Shown: positions 7,704 through 18,877 of the stretch, piece by piece | How the letters are laid out: every line of letters starts with the position of its first letter | Numbering within the stretch: the first letter of the stretch is position 1 | NCBI GenBank assembly: GCA_009777935.1 | Contig: WRKU01000001.1 | Span: 1-64,000, forward strand | Direction of reading: 5' to 3' | Length of the DNA stretch: 64,000 nucleotides | Source of the DNA: Coriobacteriia bacterium | GTDB taxonomy: Bacteria; Actinomycetota; Coriobacteriia; WRKU01 | Translations under genes and position numbers: made by a program | Notes under the pieces: generated by a model | What the model was told of the DNA's origin: nothing | What the model saw: only the letters and a program-made list of their open reading frames with translations | Databases searched by the model: none

Positions 7704-8924
7704 TCACCTGCGTACGAGCTCTTCGCGCAACGGAAAGAGCGCGGTGTAACTCGCCAGAATATAGAGTCGCTCGTTGTCGTACGCAAGAGTTTTTCGTAGC
7801 GCGTCGTGCAGATTAGCCTCGATCTGTACCGCGCCATCATGCACTCCGGCAGCACCCACAAATGTCGCCATCTCGCCGGCACACGATCCGCTCACTACGA
7901 TATGTTGAGGCGGCCTTTGACGAAGCGTCGCGTACTCGATGTCAGCGTACCAGTCAATCGACTCACCGTCTGCAGGCGTGTTATTCGTGGCGACCAGCAG
8001 GCTGTATGAGCCCTCGCCCTCGCGCTCCTGTGCGGCGATAAACGCGAGACTCTGGTTGAATCCGGCCGGGTTCTTAGCCATGTTGAGAACGACCGTTTTG
8101 TCGGCGACCGATAGCCGCTCCATGCGGCCCGGCTGTGTCCGATAGTACGCAAGTGTCGTGCGAATCTGCTCGAACTCCACACCCTCACGACGCGCGACGG
8201 CGAGTGCGGCCATGATATTCGAGAGGTTATACGTCCCTGATAGATCGGTAGCCATCTCGACATCGTCGACCTTAAAGACACCCTCGGCGACGTGTGTGGC
8301 ACGATAGTCGGCCTCGTTTTCAATGCCAAACTCGATGCCAAACGTCACCACCGCGCGTGGACCAACGGCTGCGCGCAGTGCGAGCGAGTCGGGGTTGTCG
8401 GCGTTAAGTACGACCGTCGCATTCTCAGGCGTATGAGCGATGGCGCGCTCCAACGCTTCGCGCACGGCCTCAACGGAGCCGAATCGGTCGAGCTGATCGG
8501 GGAAGAGATTCGTGACGACTACGTAGGTAGGCCGCGCCTCTGTGCCCACCTGCGCACATATCTGCGTCGCGTAGAGCTCATCGACCTCGATGACGGCGTA
8601 GTCGGCCTGCAGGCGCCCCACAAGAGGGACCTGGCGCAAAAAGGCCGCGAGCACTCCTTGCGGCATATTCGCACCGGCCGCGTTGCAGACGACTGTATAT
8701 CCTGCGTCACGCAGCATCTGGGCGCAGAGATTCGTGACGGTCGTCTTGCCGTTGGTACCAGTCACGACGATAGTCCCGCGCGAGACTTCAGCAGCGAGCT
8801 TCGTCAACAGCTGAGGGTCTATCGCACGCGCCCAGAGGCCGGGAAGCGAGGTGCCGCCGGCGCCAACAAGGTGCGTGATTGCGTACGCAAGGCGCGCCGC
8901 CACTAAAGCAAAAAAGCGCCTCAT
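7704..8924 (-). CDS. MurT-like Mur ligase
   Basis: IVVTGTNGKTTVTNLCAQ P-loop, VIEVDE, NLFPDQLDRFG, LNMAKNPAGFNQ (DUF1727 signature); no Cys4 ribbon visible. Confidence 0.85.
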   Translation of the reverse strand: MRRFFALVAARLAYAITHLVGAGGTSLPGLWARAIDPQLLTKLAAEVSRGTIVVTGTNGKTTVTNLCAQMLRDAGYTVVCNAAGANMPQGVLAAFLRQVPLVGRLQADYAVIEVDELYATQICAQVGTEARPTYVVVTNLFPDQLDRFGSVEAVREALERAIAHTPENATVVLNADNPDSLALRAAVGPRAVVTFGIEFGIENEADYRATHVAEGVFKVDDVEMATDLSGTYNLSNIMAALAVARREGVEFEQIRTTLAYYRTQPGRMERLSVADKTVVLNMAKNPAGFNQSLAFIAAQEREGEGSYSLLVATNNTPADGESIDWYADIEYATLRQRPPQHIVVSGSCAGEMATFVGAAGVHDGAVQIEANLHDALRKTLAYDNERLYILASYTALFPLREELVRR

Positions 8925-9664
8925 ACCTGCTCAATCTCGTCGACGAGCAAACGTGCGGCCGCCATCGGGTCGATGTGCTGGGTAATCGGACGCCCCACCA
9001 CGAGGTGGGTTGCGCCGGCCTCAAGTGCCGCGGCCGGAGTCGTGATGCGCGCCTGATCGTCGGGCTCATCGCTGCCTGCCCAGCTCGGACGAATGCCGGG
9101 TGTGACGATAGCGTACCCCTCACCGATGACTTCACGCACCAGACGCGCTTCTTGAGGCGAACAGACGATACCATCGGCGCCGTTCTCAACGGCAAGGTAC
9201 GCGAGCCGCCCGACCTCATCGTTCGTCGTGCCCCCGATGCCAACCTGATGAAGCGTCTCGTCGGCCATCGAGGTCAGTACCGTAACGGCTACCATCATGG
9301 GAGCTGGCCTGCCGACCTCGGCCGCCCCGCGCTCTGCCGCTCGTTTGGCCGCATTCATCATCTCAGGGCCACCGAGTGCATGCACGGTAAACATATCCAC
9401 ACCGAGCTTGCCGAGCACGTACGCCGCACCCTCAACCTGATGCGGAATGTCGTGGAGCTTGAGGTCAACGAAGATGCGATAGCCCATCGCCAAAAAATCC
9501 TCAACGGCGACAGGACCGTAGTGATAGTACAGCGTCATGCCGACCTTCATCCAGCCGGCGATACCCTCACACGCGGCGGCCCAGTTACGCGCTTCGCTTA
9601 TGTCTCGCCCATCGAGTGCGACGATAAGCGTATCGGCAGCACTTTGAGTGCTCGTGTTCGTCAT
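8921..9664 (-). CDS. pyrF: Orotidine-5'-phosphate decarboxylase
   Basis: [50 protein letters not shown]. Confidence 0.96.
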   Translation of the reverse strand: MTNTSTQSAADTLIVALDGRDISEARNWAAACEGIAGWMKVGMTLYYHYGPVAVEDFLAMGYRIFVDLKLHDIPHQVEGAAYVLGKLGVDMFTVHALGGPEMMNAAKRAAERGAAEVGRPAPMMVAVTVLTSMADETLHQVGIGGTTNDEVGRLAYLAVENGADGIVCSPQEARLVREVIGEGYAIVTPGIRPSWAGSDEPDDQARITTPAAALEAGATHLVVGRPITQHIDPMAAARLLVDEIEQV

Positions 9665-10641
9665 GGTATATCCCTTCGTTCGAGCGCTCCAATCATGTCT
9701 TCTACCGCTGAAAAACCCTGCTCAGCAGCGTATTCCTCTATGCGTTCGATGCAGCGCACCGTGAGCGTCGGGTCGATAAAGTTACCGGTGCCGACCGCCA
9801 CAGCCGTCGCCCCGGCGAGCAAGAACTCAATCGCGTCGTCGGGCGTTGCGATACCGCCCATGCCCACGAGAGGTATCGAGACAGCACGGGCCACCTGCCA
9901 GACCATGCGCAGTGCAACCGGCTTGATGGCCGGGCCGGACAGACCGGCGACGGTACGCTCGAAGACCATCGTGCGCTTCTGTATGTTGATGGCGGTGCCG
10001 AGTATCGTGTTAATGAGCGCGAGTGCATCGGCACCGGCGTCCTCACAGGCACGGGCAATCTCGGCAATGTCGGTCACGTTCGGGCTGAGCTTTACGATGA
10101 CAGGACGCTTCGCACGCGCCGCTGTGCTCGCGCCATCGCCACGTGCAGCAGCCTCCTTGCATGCGCGCGTGATGGCGGCCGCACTGTCGGGGTCGGTGCC
10201 AAAGGCAAGGCCTCCCCTATCGACGTTCGGACACGAGATGTTGACCTCGTAGGCCGCGATGCCATCTTCCTGCGCAAGCCGCTCGATGACCTGCACGTAC
10301 TCGTCACGGGTATGCCCCGACACGTTGACGATAACCGTGGCATCGGGCGCGTGTTCGCGCAGCCATGCAAGGTCATCGGCGATAAAGGCCTCGACGCCCG
10401 GATTCTGCAGCCCAATCGAGTTGAGCATGCCGCTCGGCGTCTCGTACACGCGCACGCCACTGTTGCCGCTCCAGGGCTCAAGCGACACCCCTTTGGTGAC
10501 GAGAGCACCAAGCGCGGATAGATCTATAAAGTCGGCGTATTGCTTGCCGGAGCCAAAGGTACCCGAGGCCGTCATAACCGGATTTTTGAGGGTGAGTGAG
10601 CCAAGGTGTACGCTAGTGGACACGGCTGGCGATGGCGTCAT
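9661..10641 (-). CDS. pyrD: Dihydroorotate dehydrogenase B catalytic subunit
   Basis: [63 protein letters not shown]. Confidence 0.96.
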   Translation of the reverse strand: MTPSPAVSTSVHLGSLTLKNPVMTASGTFGSGKQYADFIDLSALGALVTKGVSLEPWSGNSGVRVYETPSGMLNSIGLQNPGVEAFIADDLAWLREHAPDATVIVNVSGHTRDEYVQVIERLAQEDGIAAYEVNISCPNVDRGGLAFGTDPDSAAAITRACKEAAARGDGASTAARAKRPVIVKLSPNVTDIAEIARACEDAGADALALINTILGTAINIQKRTMVFERTVAGLSGPAIKPVALRMVWQVARAVSIPLVGMGGIATPDDAIEFLLAGATAVAVGTGNFIDPTLTVRCIERIEEYAAEQGFSAVEDMIGALERRDIP

Positions 10642-11455
10642 CGAAACACACCTCCTCGGCGGCAAAGACAGGGCCGTCGGCGCACGCACGCTTGAGCCCG
10701 TCAATGGTCGGTACGGTGCAGCCCAAACACGCCCCTACCCCACACGCCATACGACGCTCAAACGAGACGTACGTGCGCACGCCGGCCTGCAGCAGTACCT
10801 CGCTGACAGCCTTCTGCATCGGCTCGGGACCACAGACGTAGGCAACGTCAAACATGGTGGCCGCCTCGGCGGTGTCGCCTGTGCGTTCGGCGCCCTCCGC
10901 GCGCTCGGCGAGGGCTTCACGTACGAGGTCGGTCACAATTCCATGATAGCCGCAGGTCCCGTCATCGGTCGCAAACACGATATCGCGCTTTACCCGCTCA
11001 TGCGCCTCACGCACGATAAGCCGCTCGGCGGTCTGCGCCGCTTGAATAATCTTTACGTTGATACCACGGTCACGAAACGCGTGGGCCAGCATGCCGAGTG
11101 GCGCGATACCGAGGCCCCCGCCCACGATAAGCGGCGTGCGCACATCCTCCTCTATCGGCCAGCACGAGCCGAGCGGCCCGATAATGTCCATCGAGGTATC
11201 ACCGACGGCCTTGCCGGCCAAAACTTCGGTTCCGGTACCGACGACCGCGTACATAATGAGTAGCTCGTCGCCGTAGACCTGGCAGACCGAGAGCGGACGC
11301 CGCAGCAACGGGGTGTGTGCGGCGTGTCGATTGAGGCGCAGGTGTACGAACTGACCTCCGCGTACCAGCGGTGCCGTCTGCGGTGCACGCAATCGCAGCC
11401 GGTAGACGTCGGCGGCAACGGCCTCGTTACTCACGACCTCAACGGGCTCATACAT
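10613..11455 (-). CDS. pyrK: Dihydroorotate dehydrogenase electron transfer subunit
   Basis: FAD/NAD-binding architecture; [2Fe-2S] motif [13 protein letters not shown]. Confidence 0.95.
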   Translation of the reverse strand: MYEPVEVVSNEAVAADVYRLRLRAPQTAPLVRGGQFVHLRLNRHAAHTPLLRRPLSVCQVYGDELLIMYAVVGTGTEVLAGKAVGDTSMDIIGPLGSCWPIEEDVRTPLIVGGGLGIAPLGMLAHAFRDRGINVKIIQAAQTAERLIVREAHERVKRDIVFATDDGTCGYHGIVTDLVREALAERAEGAERTGDTAEAATMFDVAYVCGPEPMQKAVSEVLLQAGVRTYVSFERRMACGVGACLGCTVPTIDGLKRACADGPVFAAEEVCFDDAIASRVH

Positions 11456-14400
11456 TAGAAATCCTGTAGCGCGCAGACGTCGAGCCGTCCGTCACGCACG
11501 GCTTCAATCGCGGCGACGACGGCAGAGGCGGCCGGAATCGTCGTCACGTTCGTGATGCACTCGCGCACGGCAGCGCTGCGAATATGGTAGCCGTCGCTTC
11601 GTGCCTCGGAGCCAAACGGTGTATTGATGACGAGCGATATCTCACCATCGGTAATTGCATCAATAACGTTCGGACGCCCCTCGCGCTTCTTGAGCATGAC
11701 CTCACACGGGATACCGGCGGCACCGAGCACCCGTGCCGTTCCTTTCGTCGCGGTAATCGCAAAGCCCATGTCGTGGAGCTGTTTGACGAGCGGTACGATA
11801 GCACGTTTTTCCTTATCGGCCACGCTGATGAACGCCGTGCCTGACGTCGGCAATGAGTAATCGATAGCGAGCTGCGACTTTGCAAACGCCGTCGGGAAGT
11901 CAGCGGCACTTCCCATGACCTCGCCGGTCGATTTCATCTCGGGACCGAGCACGGTATCGGCACCGGGGAACCGCCCAAACGGAAGCACGGCCTCCTTGAC
12001 GCAGTAGCGCGTGGGCATCTGTGTATCGCTGGGTAAATCGAGGTCGGCGAGTTTGCGCCCCGCCATGACCTGCGCGGCAATCTTTGCCAGCTGCACCCCG
12101 GTCGCCTTCGAGACGAACGGCACCGTCCGGCTCGCACGTGGGTTGACCTCGATGACGTAGACGACCTCGTCTTTGACGGCGTACTGTACGTTCATGAGCC
12201 CGCGCACGCCGAGGCGCAACGCGAGCTTGCGGGTGTACTCAGCGATGGTTTCGAGCACCGTGTGTGAAAGCGAAAACGCCGGAATACAGCATGCGCTGTC
12301 GCCGCTATGGATACCGGCCTCCTCGATGTGCTCCATAATGCCACCGATGTAGACGTCCTCGCCGTCACAGACCGCATCGGCATCGACCTCGATGGCTCCT
12401 TCCAGGAACCGGTCGAGCAACACGGGATAGTCCGGCGTTATCTTAGCAGCCTCAATCATGTATTTTTCAAGGTACGTTTCATCGTAGGCAATGACCATGC
12501 CGCGTCCGCCGAGCACGTAGCTAGGACGCACGAGCAGCGGGAAGCCAATCTCGCGGGCAACGGTCTTGGCCTCCTCAACGCTAAAAGCAGTGCCCGCAGC
12601 CGGATACGGAATCTCTAGCTCGTCGAGCACGGCACTGAACCGTTTGCGGTCCTCGGCTAAATCGATGGCCTCGGGCTGCGTGCCGAGTATCGGGACCCCG
12701 GCCTCTTCGAGCGCATTGGCCAGCTTGAGCGGCGTCTGCCCCCCGAAGGTAACGACGACGCCGATGGGCTGCTCAACATCGAGTACGTCCATGACATCTT
12801 CGAAGGTCAGCGGCTCAAAGTAGAGGCGGTCTGACGTGTCGTAGTCGGTCGAGACGGTCTCTGGGTTGCAGTTGACCATGACGACCTCGTAGCCCATGTC
12901 GCGCAGCGCGTAGGCCGCATGCACACAGCAGTAATCGAACTCGATACCCTGCCCGATACGGTTCGGGCCGGCACCGAGGATGACGATGCGCTCGCGCTCA
13001 GCCGGTGTGAACTCGGTGTGCGCCTCGTACGTCTTGTAGAAGTAGCGCGCGCCGACCGGATGAGTACCGGAGCACGAGTCAACCTTGCGAAAGACCGGCA
13101 CAATCTCGCGTGCCTTGCGCACTGCGCGTACCTCGGGCTCGGTCGCATCGCACAGATGCGCGATCTGTGCATCGCTCAGCCCCTGTCTCTTGGCTTCGCG
13201 CAGCTCATCAAGGCTTAAGCTTGCAAGGTCGCGTCCCTTGATGACGGTCTCGATAGCGATCGCCTCGGCGAGCCGCCCCAAAAACCACGGGTCAACGTGG
13301 GTCAGCTCGAAGAGTTGCTCGATTGAGTAGCCGCGACGCAAGGCCTCGGCGATGTAGAAGATACGCTGCTCGTTGGGTAGCGAGAGCATTTCGTCGAACT
13401 TGTGCTCGATGAAGACATCCTTGCCGTCGGCACCGAGCCCACCGCGCCCATTTTCGAGCGCACGCATAGCCTTACCGAGGCTTTCGGCAAACGTGGCACC
13501 AATCGCCATGACCTCGCCCACACTTTTCATGCGCGTCGTCAAGCCTTCGTCGGTCCCCTTAAACTTCTCAAAGGCCCAGCGCGGCACCTTCACAACGGTG
13601 TAGTCTATCGTGGGCCCCTCGGCGGCCGAGGGTAGCTTCGTCATGTCGTTGGGCAGCTCATCGAGCGTATAGCCGACAGCCAGCATCGCACTAATCTTAG
13701 CAATCGGCACGCCGGTCGCCTTCGAGGCCAACGCACTTGAGCGCGAGACGCGTGGATTCATTTCGATGACGATAAGACGCCCGTCTTTCGGGTTGATGGC
13801 GAACTGAATGTTGGCCCCGCCGCTGCGCACCCCAATCTCGCGCAGTACGGCAATCGATGCTTCGCACATCTGCTCATACTCAGGCGTGCTCAACGTCTGA
13901 GCCGGTGCAACGGTAATCGAGTCGCCGGTATGTACGCCCATCGCGTCGAAGTTCTCAATCGAGCACACGATGACGCAGTTGTCCTTCGCATCGCGCATCG
14001 CCTCAATCTCGAGTTCCTTCCAGCCGATGATGCTCTCTTCGAGTAGAACCTCGGTCGCCGGTGAGAGCGAGAGGCCCAGCCCCACGATATCGACGAGCTC
14101 TTCTTTGTTGTACGCGATACCGCCGCCGGCACCGCCCATCGTAAACGACGGCCGACACACGATGGGAAAGCCGATCTCTTCTTGAAAACTGAGCGCGTCC
14201 TCGACGCTATACGCGTAGCGCGCCTTAGGCATATCGAGCCCGATACGCTCCATCGCCTCGGCAAAGAGCTTGCGGTCCTCACCGCGACGAATCGCTGCCG
14301 TATCGACGCCGATGAGCTCGACGCCGTACTCCTTGAGGATGCCCTGATCTTCGCAGGCGATCGCGTTATTGAGCCCTGTCTGCGCGCCAAGCGTGGCGAG

Positions 14401-14658
14401 CAGCGCGTCGGGGCGCTCGGCCTTGATGACGCGCTCGATGAACTCAGGTGTGATGGGCTCAACATAGGTGCGCGCGGCCATCTCAGGGTCGGTCATAATG
14501 GTGGCCGGGTTGCTATTGATGAGCACCACCTCGTAGCCCTCCTCACGCAGGACTTTACACGCCTGCGCACCGGAGTAGTCGAACTCACACGCCTGCCCGA
14601 CGACGATAGGGCCGGAGCCGATAACGAGGATTTTCTTGATATCGTCGCGTCTCGGCAT
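11455..14658 (-). CDS. carB: Carbamoyl-phosphate synthase large subunit
   Basis: 1067 aa, [61 protein letters not shown]; two ATP-grasp halves. Confidence 0.98.
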   Translation of the reverse strand: MPRRDDIKKILVIGSGPIVVGQACEFDYSGAQACKVLREEGYEVVLINSNPATIMTDPEMAARTYVEPITPEFIERVIKAERPDALLATLGAQTGLNNAIACEDQGILKEYGVELIGVDTAAIRRGEDRKLFAEAMERIGLDMPKARYAYSVEDALSFQEEIGFPIVCRPSFTMGGAGGGIAYNKEELVDIVGLGLSLSPATEVLLEESIIGWKELEIEAMRDAKDNCVIVCSIENFDAMGVHTGDSITVAPAQTLSTPEYEQMCEASIAVLREIGVRSGGANIQFAINPKDGRLIVIEMNPRVSRSSALASKATGVPIAKISAMLAVGYTLDELPNDMTKLPSAAEGPTIDYTVVKVPRWAFEKFKGTDEGLTTRMKSVGEVMAIGATFAESLGKAMRALENGRGGLGADGKDVFIEHKFDEMLSLPNEQRIFYIAEALRRGYSIEQLFELTHVDPWFLGRLAEAIAIETVIKGRDLASLSLDELREAKRQGLSDAQIAHLCDATEPEVRAVRKAREIVPVFRKVDSCSGTHPVGARYFYKTYEAHTEFTPAERERIVILGAGPNRIGQGIEFDYCCVHAAYALRDMGYEVVMVNCNPETVSTDYDTSDRLYFEPLTFEDVMDVLDVEQPIGVVVTFGGQTPLKLANALEEAGVPILGTQPEAIDLAEDRKRFSAVLDELEIPYPAAGTAFSVEEAKTVAREIGFPLLVRPSYVLGGRGMVIAYDETYLEKYMIEAAKITPDYPVLLDRFLEGAIEVDADAVCDGEDVYIGGIMEHIEEAGIHSGDSACCIPAFSLSHTVLETIAEYTRKLALRLGVRGLMNVQYAVKDEVVYVIEVNPRASRTVPFVSKATGVQLAKIAAQVMAGRKLADLDLPSDTQMPTRYCVKEAVLPFGRFPGADTVLGPEMKSTGEVMGSAADFPTAFAKSQLAIDYSLPTSGTAFISVADKEKRAIVPLVKQLHDMGFAITATKGTARVLGAAGIPCEVMLKKREGRPNVIDAITDGEISLVINTPFGSEARSDGYHIRSAAVRECITNVTTIPAASAVVAAIEAVRDGRLDVCALQDF

Positions 14659-15506
14659 TAGGGCACCACCATCACCGGGACGGGGGTGTTTTTCATGATT
14701 TTGAGCGTCGTTGAGCCGGCGATAATCTCGGTAAAGGCGCCGCTATCTTTGGTGCCCATCACGATGCCGGTCGCCCCGCTGGCCTGCACCTCTTTGAGTA
14801 CAGCATCGCCGACACTGTCGCTCTCTACGACAAGAGACACCGTCTCAATGCCAAGCTTTTCGAGCATCGCCGCAAAGGCGCTGAGCCGGAACTTATCCTC
14901 GATGATGTACTGTTCGAGGTCATCGCCGGCCTCAACCTTCGTGATAACGTGGAGCAGACGTACCTCGCCGACGGCCTCGGAATCAAACTTCGCGCACTGC
15001 ATGATGGCACGAATCGAGGGGGCGCTGTAGTCGGCCGGTACCACGAGTCGCTTCGACCAGTTGAGCGAGGCCTCACGCGGGTCATTGAACGCGTCGAGCA
15101 GATCGTCACGGATGAGTAGCGTCGGTGCCTTTTGGCCAAACGCAAGCTCCTCGGAAAGCGATCCTTCGAAGAGACGCGCGAGCGGCTGCTTAGCGCTCGA
15201 CTCGCAGAGGATAACGTCAACGTTTTCGCGCTGCGCGATTGAGAGAGCCTCGTGGGTGAGGTTGCCGGTCGAGACGCGCGTCGTCACGACCATGCCAACG
15301 TCGCGTAGAATCTGGGCATAGATTTCGAGTTTAGTCCGCGCATCGGCGAGGTTTTTCTCGATAATCGGACCTTCCTGGCCCGAGGTGTCGATAACGTGTA
15401 CGAGAATTGCGTGTGCGATGCCGCGCTCGCGCGTTCCGGCAGCGAATTCAATAATGTTGTGTGCGTCGGTTACGAGATCTATCGGAACCATTACCGTTCG
15501 TTTCAT
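14658..15506 (-). CDS. Tandem universal stress protein (two Usp domains)
   Basis: [40 protein letters not shown]...[40 protein letters not shown]; overlaps carA stop (ATGA) and carB start (TAATG). Confidence 0.9.
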   Translation of the reverse strand: MKRTVMVPIDLVTDAHNIIEFAAGTRERGIAHAILVHVIDTSGQEGPIIEKNLADARTKLEIYAQILRDVGMVVTTRVSTGNLTHEALSIAQRENVDVILCESSAKQPLARLFEGSLSEELAFGQKAPTLLIRDDLLDAFNDPREASLNWSKRLVVPADYSAPSIRAIMQCAKFDSEAVGEVRLLHVITKVEAGDDLEQYIIEDKFRLSAFAAMLEKLGIETVSLVVESDSVGDAVLKEVQASGATGIVMGTKDSGAFTEIIAGSTTLKIMKNTPVPVMVVP

Positions 15507-16024
15507 GCTACTCCCCTTTCGATGTTCGCCTTTTGACCAGGATTTTCACGAAGATATATCGTTACGGCGCGCGTATCGACTCCATCGAGCGCAGGCACAC
15601 CGGCAGCGCCAAGATAGTCTGGAAGCGTGCCGGTCGCACGAAAGTTCGACGGCTCGTAGCACATCTCGCGCACGACAAGCGCGGCGACGGTCGGCTGGGA
15701 TGAGGGTGCTTTCGCGTGGATGTCTTCTTCGTTGACCCCGTAGTTGCCAATCTGTGGCATCGCCATTACGACGATTTTGCCGGCGTTGGCAGGATCGGTA
15801 ATGATTTCCTGATAACCGACAAGTGCGGTTTCGACGATGACCTCGGCCGGTGTGGTGGTGGCGCGTGGCAAGGAGGTGCCATCGCCGACGTCTGCCGTGC
15901 CAACGGTGCCGACAAAGACGCCTTCGAAACGCGTGCCGTCCTCAAAGACGAGTGCCCCTTTGAGTATCCTTTTGAGCGCCCCTTTGAGCGCCCCTTTACT
16001 AATTTCTGCCACAGATCTCTCCAT
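15503..16024 (-). CDS. carA: Carbamoyl-phosphate synthase small-chain N-terminal domain only (no GATase domain)
   Basis: [93 protein letters not shown]; stops where the class-I GATase would begin. Confidence 0.88.
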   Translation of the reverse strand: MERSVAEISKGALKGALKRILKGALVFEDGTRFEGVFVGTVGTADVGDGTSLPRATTTPAEVIVETALVGYQEIITDPANAGKIVVMAMPQIGNYGVNEEDIHAKAPSSQPTVAALVVREMCYEPSNFRATGTLPDYLGAAGVPALDGVDTRAVTIYLRENPGQKANIERGVA

Positions 16025-17318
16025 TCCTCATCGTGAATCGACCGTTTTGGATGACGTCGGTTGCGCACCCCGTGAAGGTGCGGCCGAGAAACGCGCTGTT
16101 CTTCGAGATGCCTTGCAGGTATTCAGGCGTAACGGTAACCTCATGCGCGAGATCGAGAACGGTGAGATCAGCCGGTGTGCCGGGCGTGAAGGTAACCGGC
16201 TCAAGGCCGAGGATAGCGCGTGGCCGGTGTGCAAGGGCATCGACGAAGCGCGCGAGGTCGAGCATGCCGGGAGTAACGAGGTCATTGAGGAGGGCCGGTA
16301 CGGTTGTTTCCAGACCGATCGTCCCGAAGGCGGCGAGGTCAAACTCGCAGTCTTTTTCGTGTGGTGCATGCGGAGCATGGTCGCTCGCAAGGGCGTCGAT
16401 GGTACCGTCACGAAGCGCATCGATGAGCGCAACGCGGTCTTCCTCCGTGCGTAGTGGTGGGTTCATCTTGAGCGCCGTATTATAGGTTTCGTCGAGTGCT
16501 TCCTCGGTAAGAAGCAGATGGTGTGGTGTGACCTCGGCAGTCACCGCAACACCTGCGGCCTTTGCGCGCGCGATTGCTTCGACGCTCAAGCGGGTCGACA
16601 CATGGCATATGTGTACCCGTGCGCCCACGAGTTTCGCCAGCTCAAGCGCGGTCGTCACCGCCAATGCTTCGCCGAGTGCCGGTGAACCTTTCATGCCGAG
16701 ACGTGTCGAGATACGCCCCTCATTGACACACGCCGAGCCCACGAGCGACTCGTCTTCGCAGTGGAGCACGAGCGGCACATCGAGCATTTTGACGTACTCA
16801 AGTGCGGTGCGCAACATCTTAGATGACTGAACGCCCCGTCCGTCGTCGGAGAACGCAACGGCACCTGCCGTACGCATATCGCCCATCTCGGCGAGACGCT
16901 CGCCGGCAAGCCCCTTCGTCACCGCGCCGTAAGGGTAGACGGTACAGTACGCCGTCTCGGCGGCACGCGCGTGGACGAACTCGATGGCGGCTCCGTCGTC
17001 GGCAACAGGGTTTGTGTTGGCCATCGCGCAGACGCCGACGAAGCCGCCGTGCACGGCCGCGCGCGTGCCGCTCGCAATCGTCTCCTTGTACTCGTAGCCG
17101 GGCTCGCGCAGATGAACGTGTAGGTCGATGAAGCCGGGGACTATGACGCGCCCGGTCATATCGATGACCTCGACGTCAGCTGACGTCGTGATGTTGGTGT
17201 CGGTGCCGGTGCTGAGGGCGACTTCGACGATACGGCCCTCTTGGATGAGGAGATCACCTTTCGTATCGAGGCCGACGGCCGGGTCAACAAGGCGCGCGCC
17301 TTTAAGTAGCAGCGACAT
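15999..17318 (-). CDS. pyrC: Dihydroorotase
   Basis: MSLLLKGARLVDPAVGLDTKGDLLIQ, VIVPGFIDLHVHLREPGYEYKET, ASDHAPHAPHEK. Confidence 0.96.
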   Translation of the reverse strand: MSLLLKGARLVDPAVGLDTKGDLLIQEGRIVEVALSTGTDTNITTSADVEVIDMTGRVIVPGFIDLHVHLREPGYEYKETIASGTRAAVHGGFVGVCAMANTNPVADDGAAIEFVHARAAETAYCTVYPYGAVTKGLAGERLAEMGDMRTAGAVAFSDDGRGVQSSKMLRTALEYVKMLDVPLVLHCEDESLVGSACVNEGRISTRLGMKGSPALGEALAVTTALELAKLVGARVHICHVSTRLSVEAIARAKAAGVAVTAEVTPHHLLLTEEALDETYNTALKMNPPLRTEEDRVALIDALRDGTIDALASDHAPHAPHEKDCEFDLAAFGTIGLETTVPALLNDLVTPGMLDLARFVDALAHRPRAILGLEPVTFTPGTPADLTVLDLAHEVTVTPEYLQGISKNSAFLGRTFTGCATDVIQNGRFTMRNGEICGRN

Positions 17319-18236
17319 CGGTACCCCCTCCCACCATGAGATACATAAGCGCCATGCGCACCGCCACCCCGGCAGTAACCTGGTCGAGCACGACACAACG
17401 CGCGTCGTCGGCAACGTCGGCCGAAATCTCAACGCCACGATTCATCGGCCCGGGATGCATCACGATGGCGCCTGCGCCCAGACGTTCCATGCGCAGACGA
17501 TTCATACCAAAGTGGGTAGCGTACTCGCGCAGTGACGGCACGGCGCGACCATCGGCACGCTCGCCTTGAATGCGCAGGAGGTAGACGACGTCGAGGTCGG
17601 CAAGGATGTCATCGAGGGCATATGCCACCTCTGCGCCAAGCTCCTCAGGCACGGCAGGAAGATACGTGGGCGGCGCAATAAACACCGGGGTCGCGCCGAG
17701 ACGCTTGAGCGCAGGCGCAAGCGAGCCGGCAACGCGCGAATGAGCGATATCACCGACGATACCGATCGTCTTTCCTTTGACGGTGCCAATATGCTCCTGC
17801 ATGGTGAACAGGTCGAGTAACGTCTGCGTCGGGTGCTGGTGCATACCGTCGCCCCCGTTAATGATGTGGCCTCGCATGCGTCCGGCAAGCAGCGCGGGAG
17901 CTCCGCTGTACCGATGGCGGACGACGACGATATCACACGCCATCGCATCGAGCGTCGCAGCCGTATCGGCAAGCGACTCCCCTTTTGCCGTTGCGCTCCC
18001 GCTCGACGAGAAGTTGATGACGTCGGCGCCGAGACGCTTCCCCGCAATCTCGAAGCTTGTGCGCGTACGTGTTGATGGCTCAAAGAACGCGTTGATGACG
18101 GTCAAGCCGCGTAGTGTCGGCAACTTTTTTATCTCGCGTTCGTTGATTTCCTTAAACGACTGTGCGGTGCTCAGTGTCTGTTCGATCTCAGCATTAGTGA
18201 GGTCATCGATAGTCAGAAGGTTATGGCGTGCGAACA

Positions 18237-18237
<1 letters not shown>
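17302..18237 (-). CDS. pyrB: Aspartate carbamoyltransferase catalytic subunit
   Basis: VINAFFEPSTRTRTSFEIAGKRLGADVINF, GGDGMHQHPTQTLLDLFTM. Confidence 0.97.
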
Positions 18238-18848
<611 letters not shown>

Positions 18849-18877
18849 TTAAAGGTACGTCTCGCGTCAGTATAACA

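Noticed and set aside
8879-10252. 457-aa plus-strand ORF
   Set aside because: Antisense shadow of pyrF/pyrD in GC-rich DNA. The same applies to most plus-strand ORFs between 7 kb and 22 kb and between 44 kb and 64 kb.
15503-15506. carA/usp boundary as a sequencing frameshift
   Set aside because: The following frame is a complete Usp protein with its own ATGA-coupled start; no GATase sequence is found in any frame before carB.
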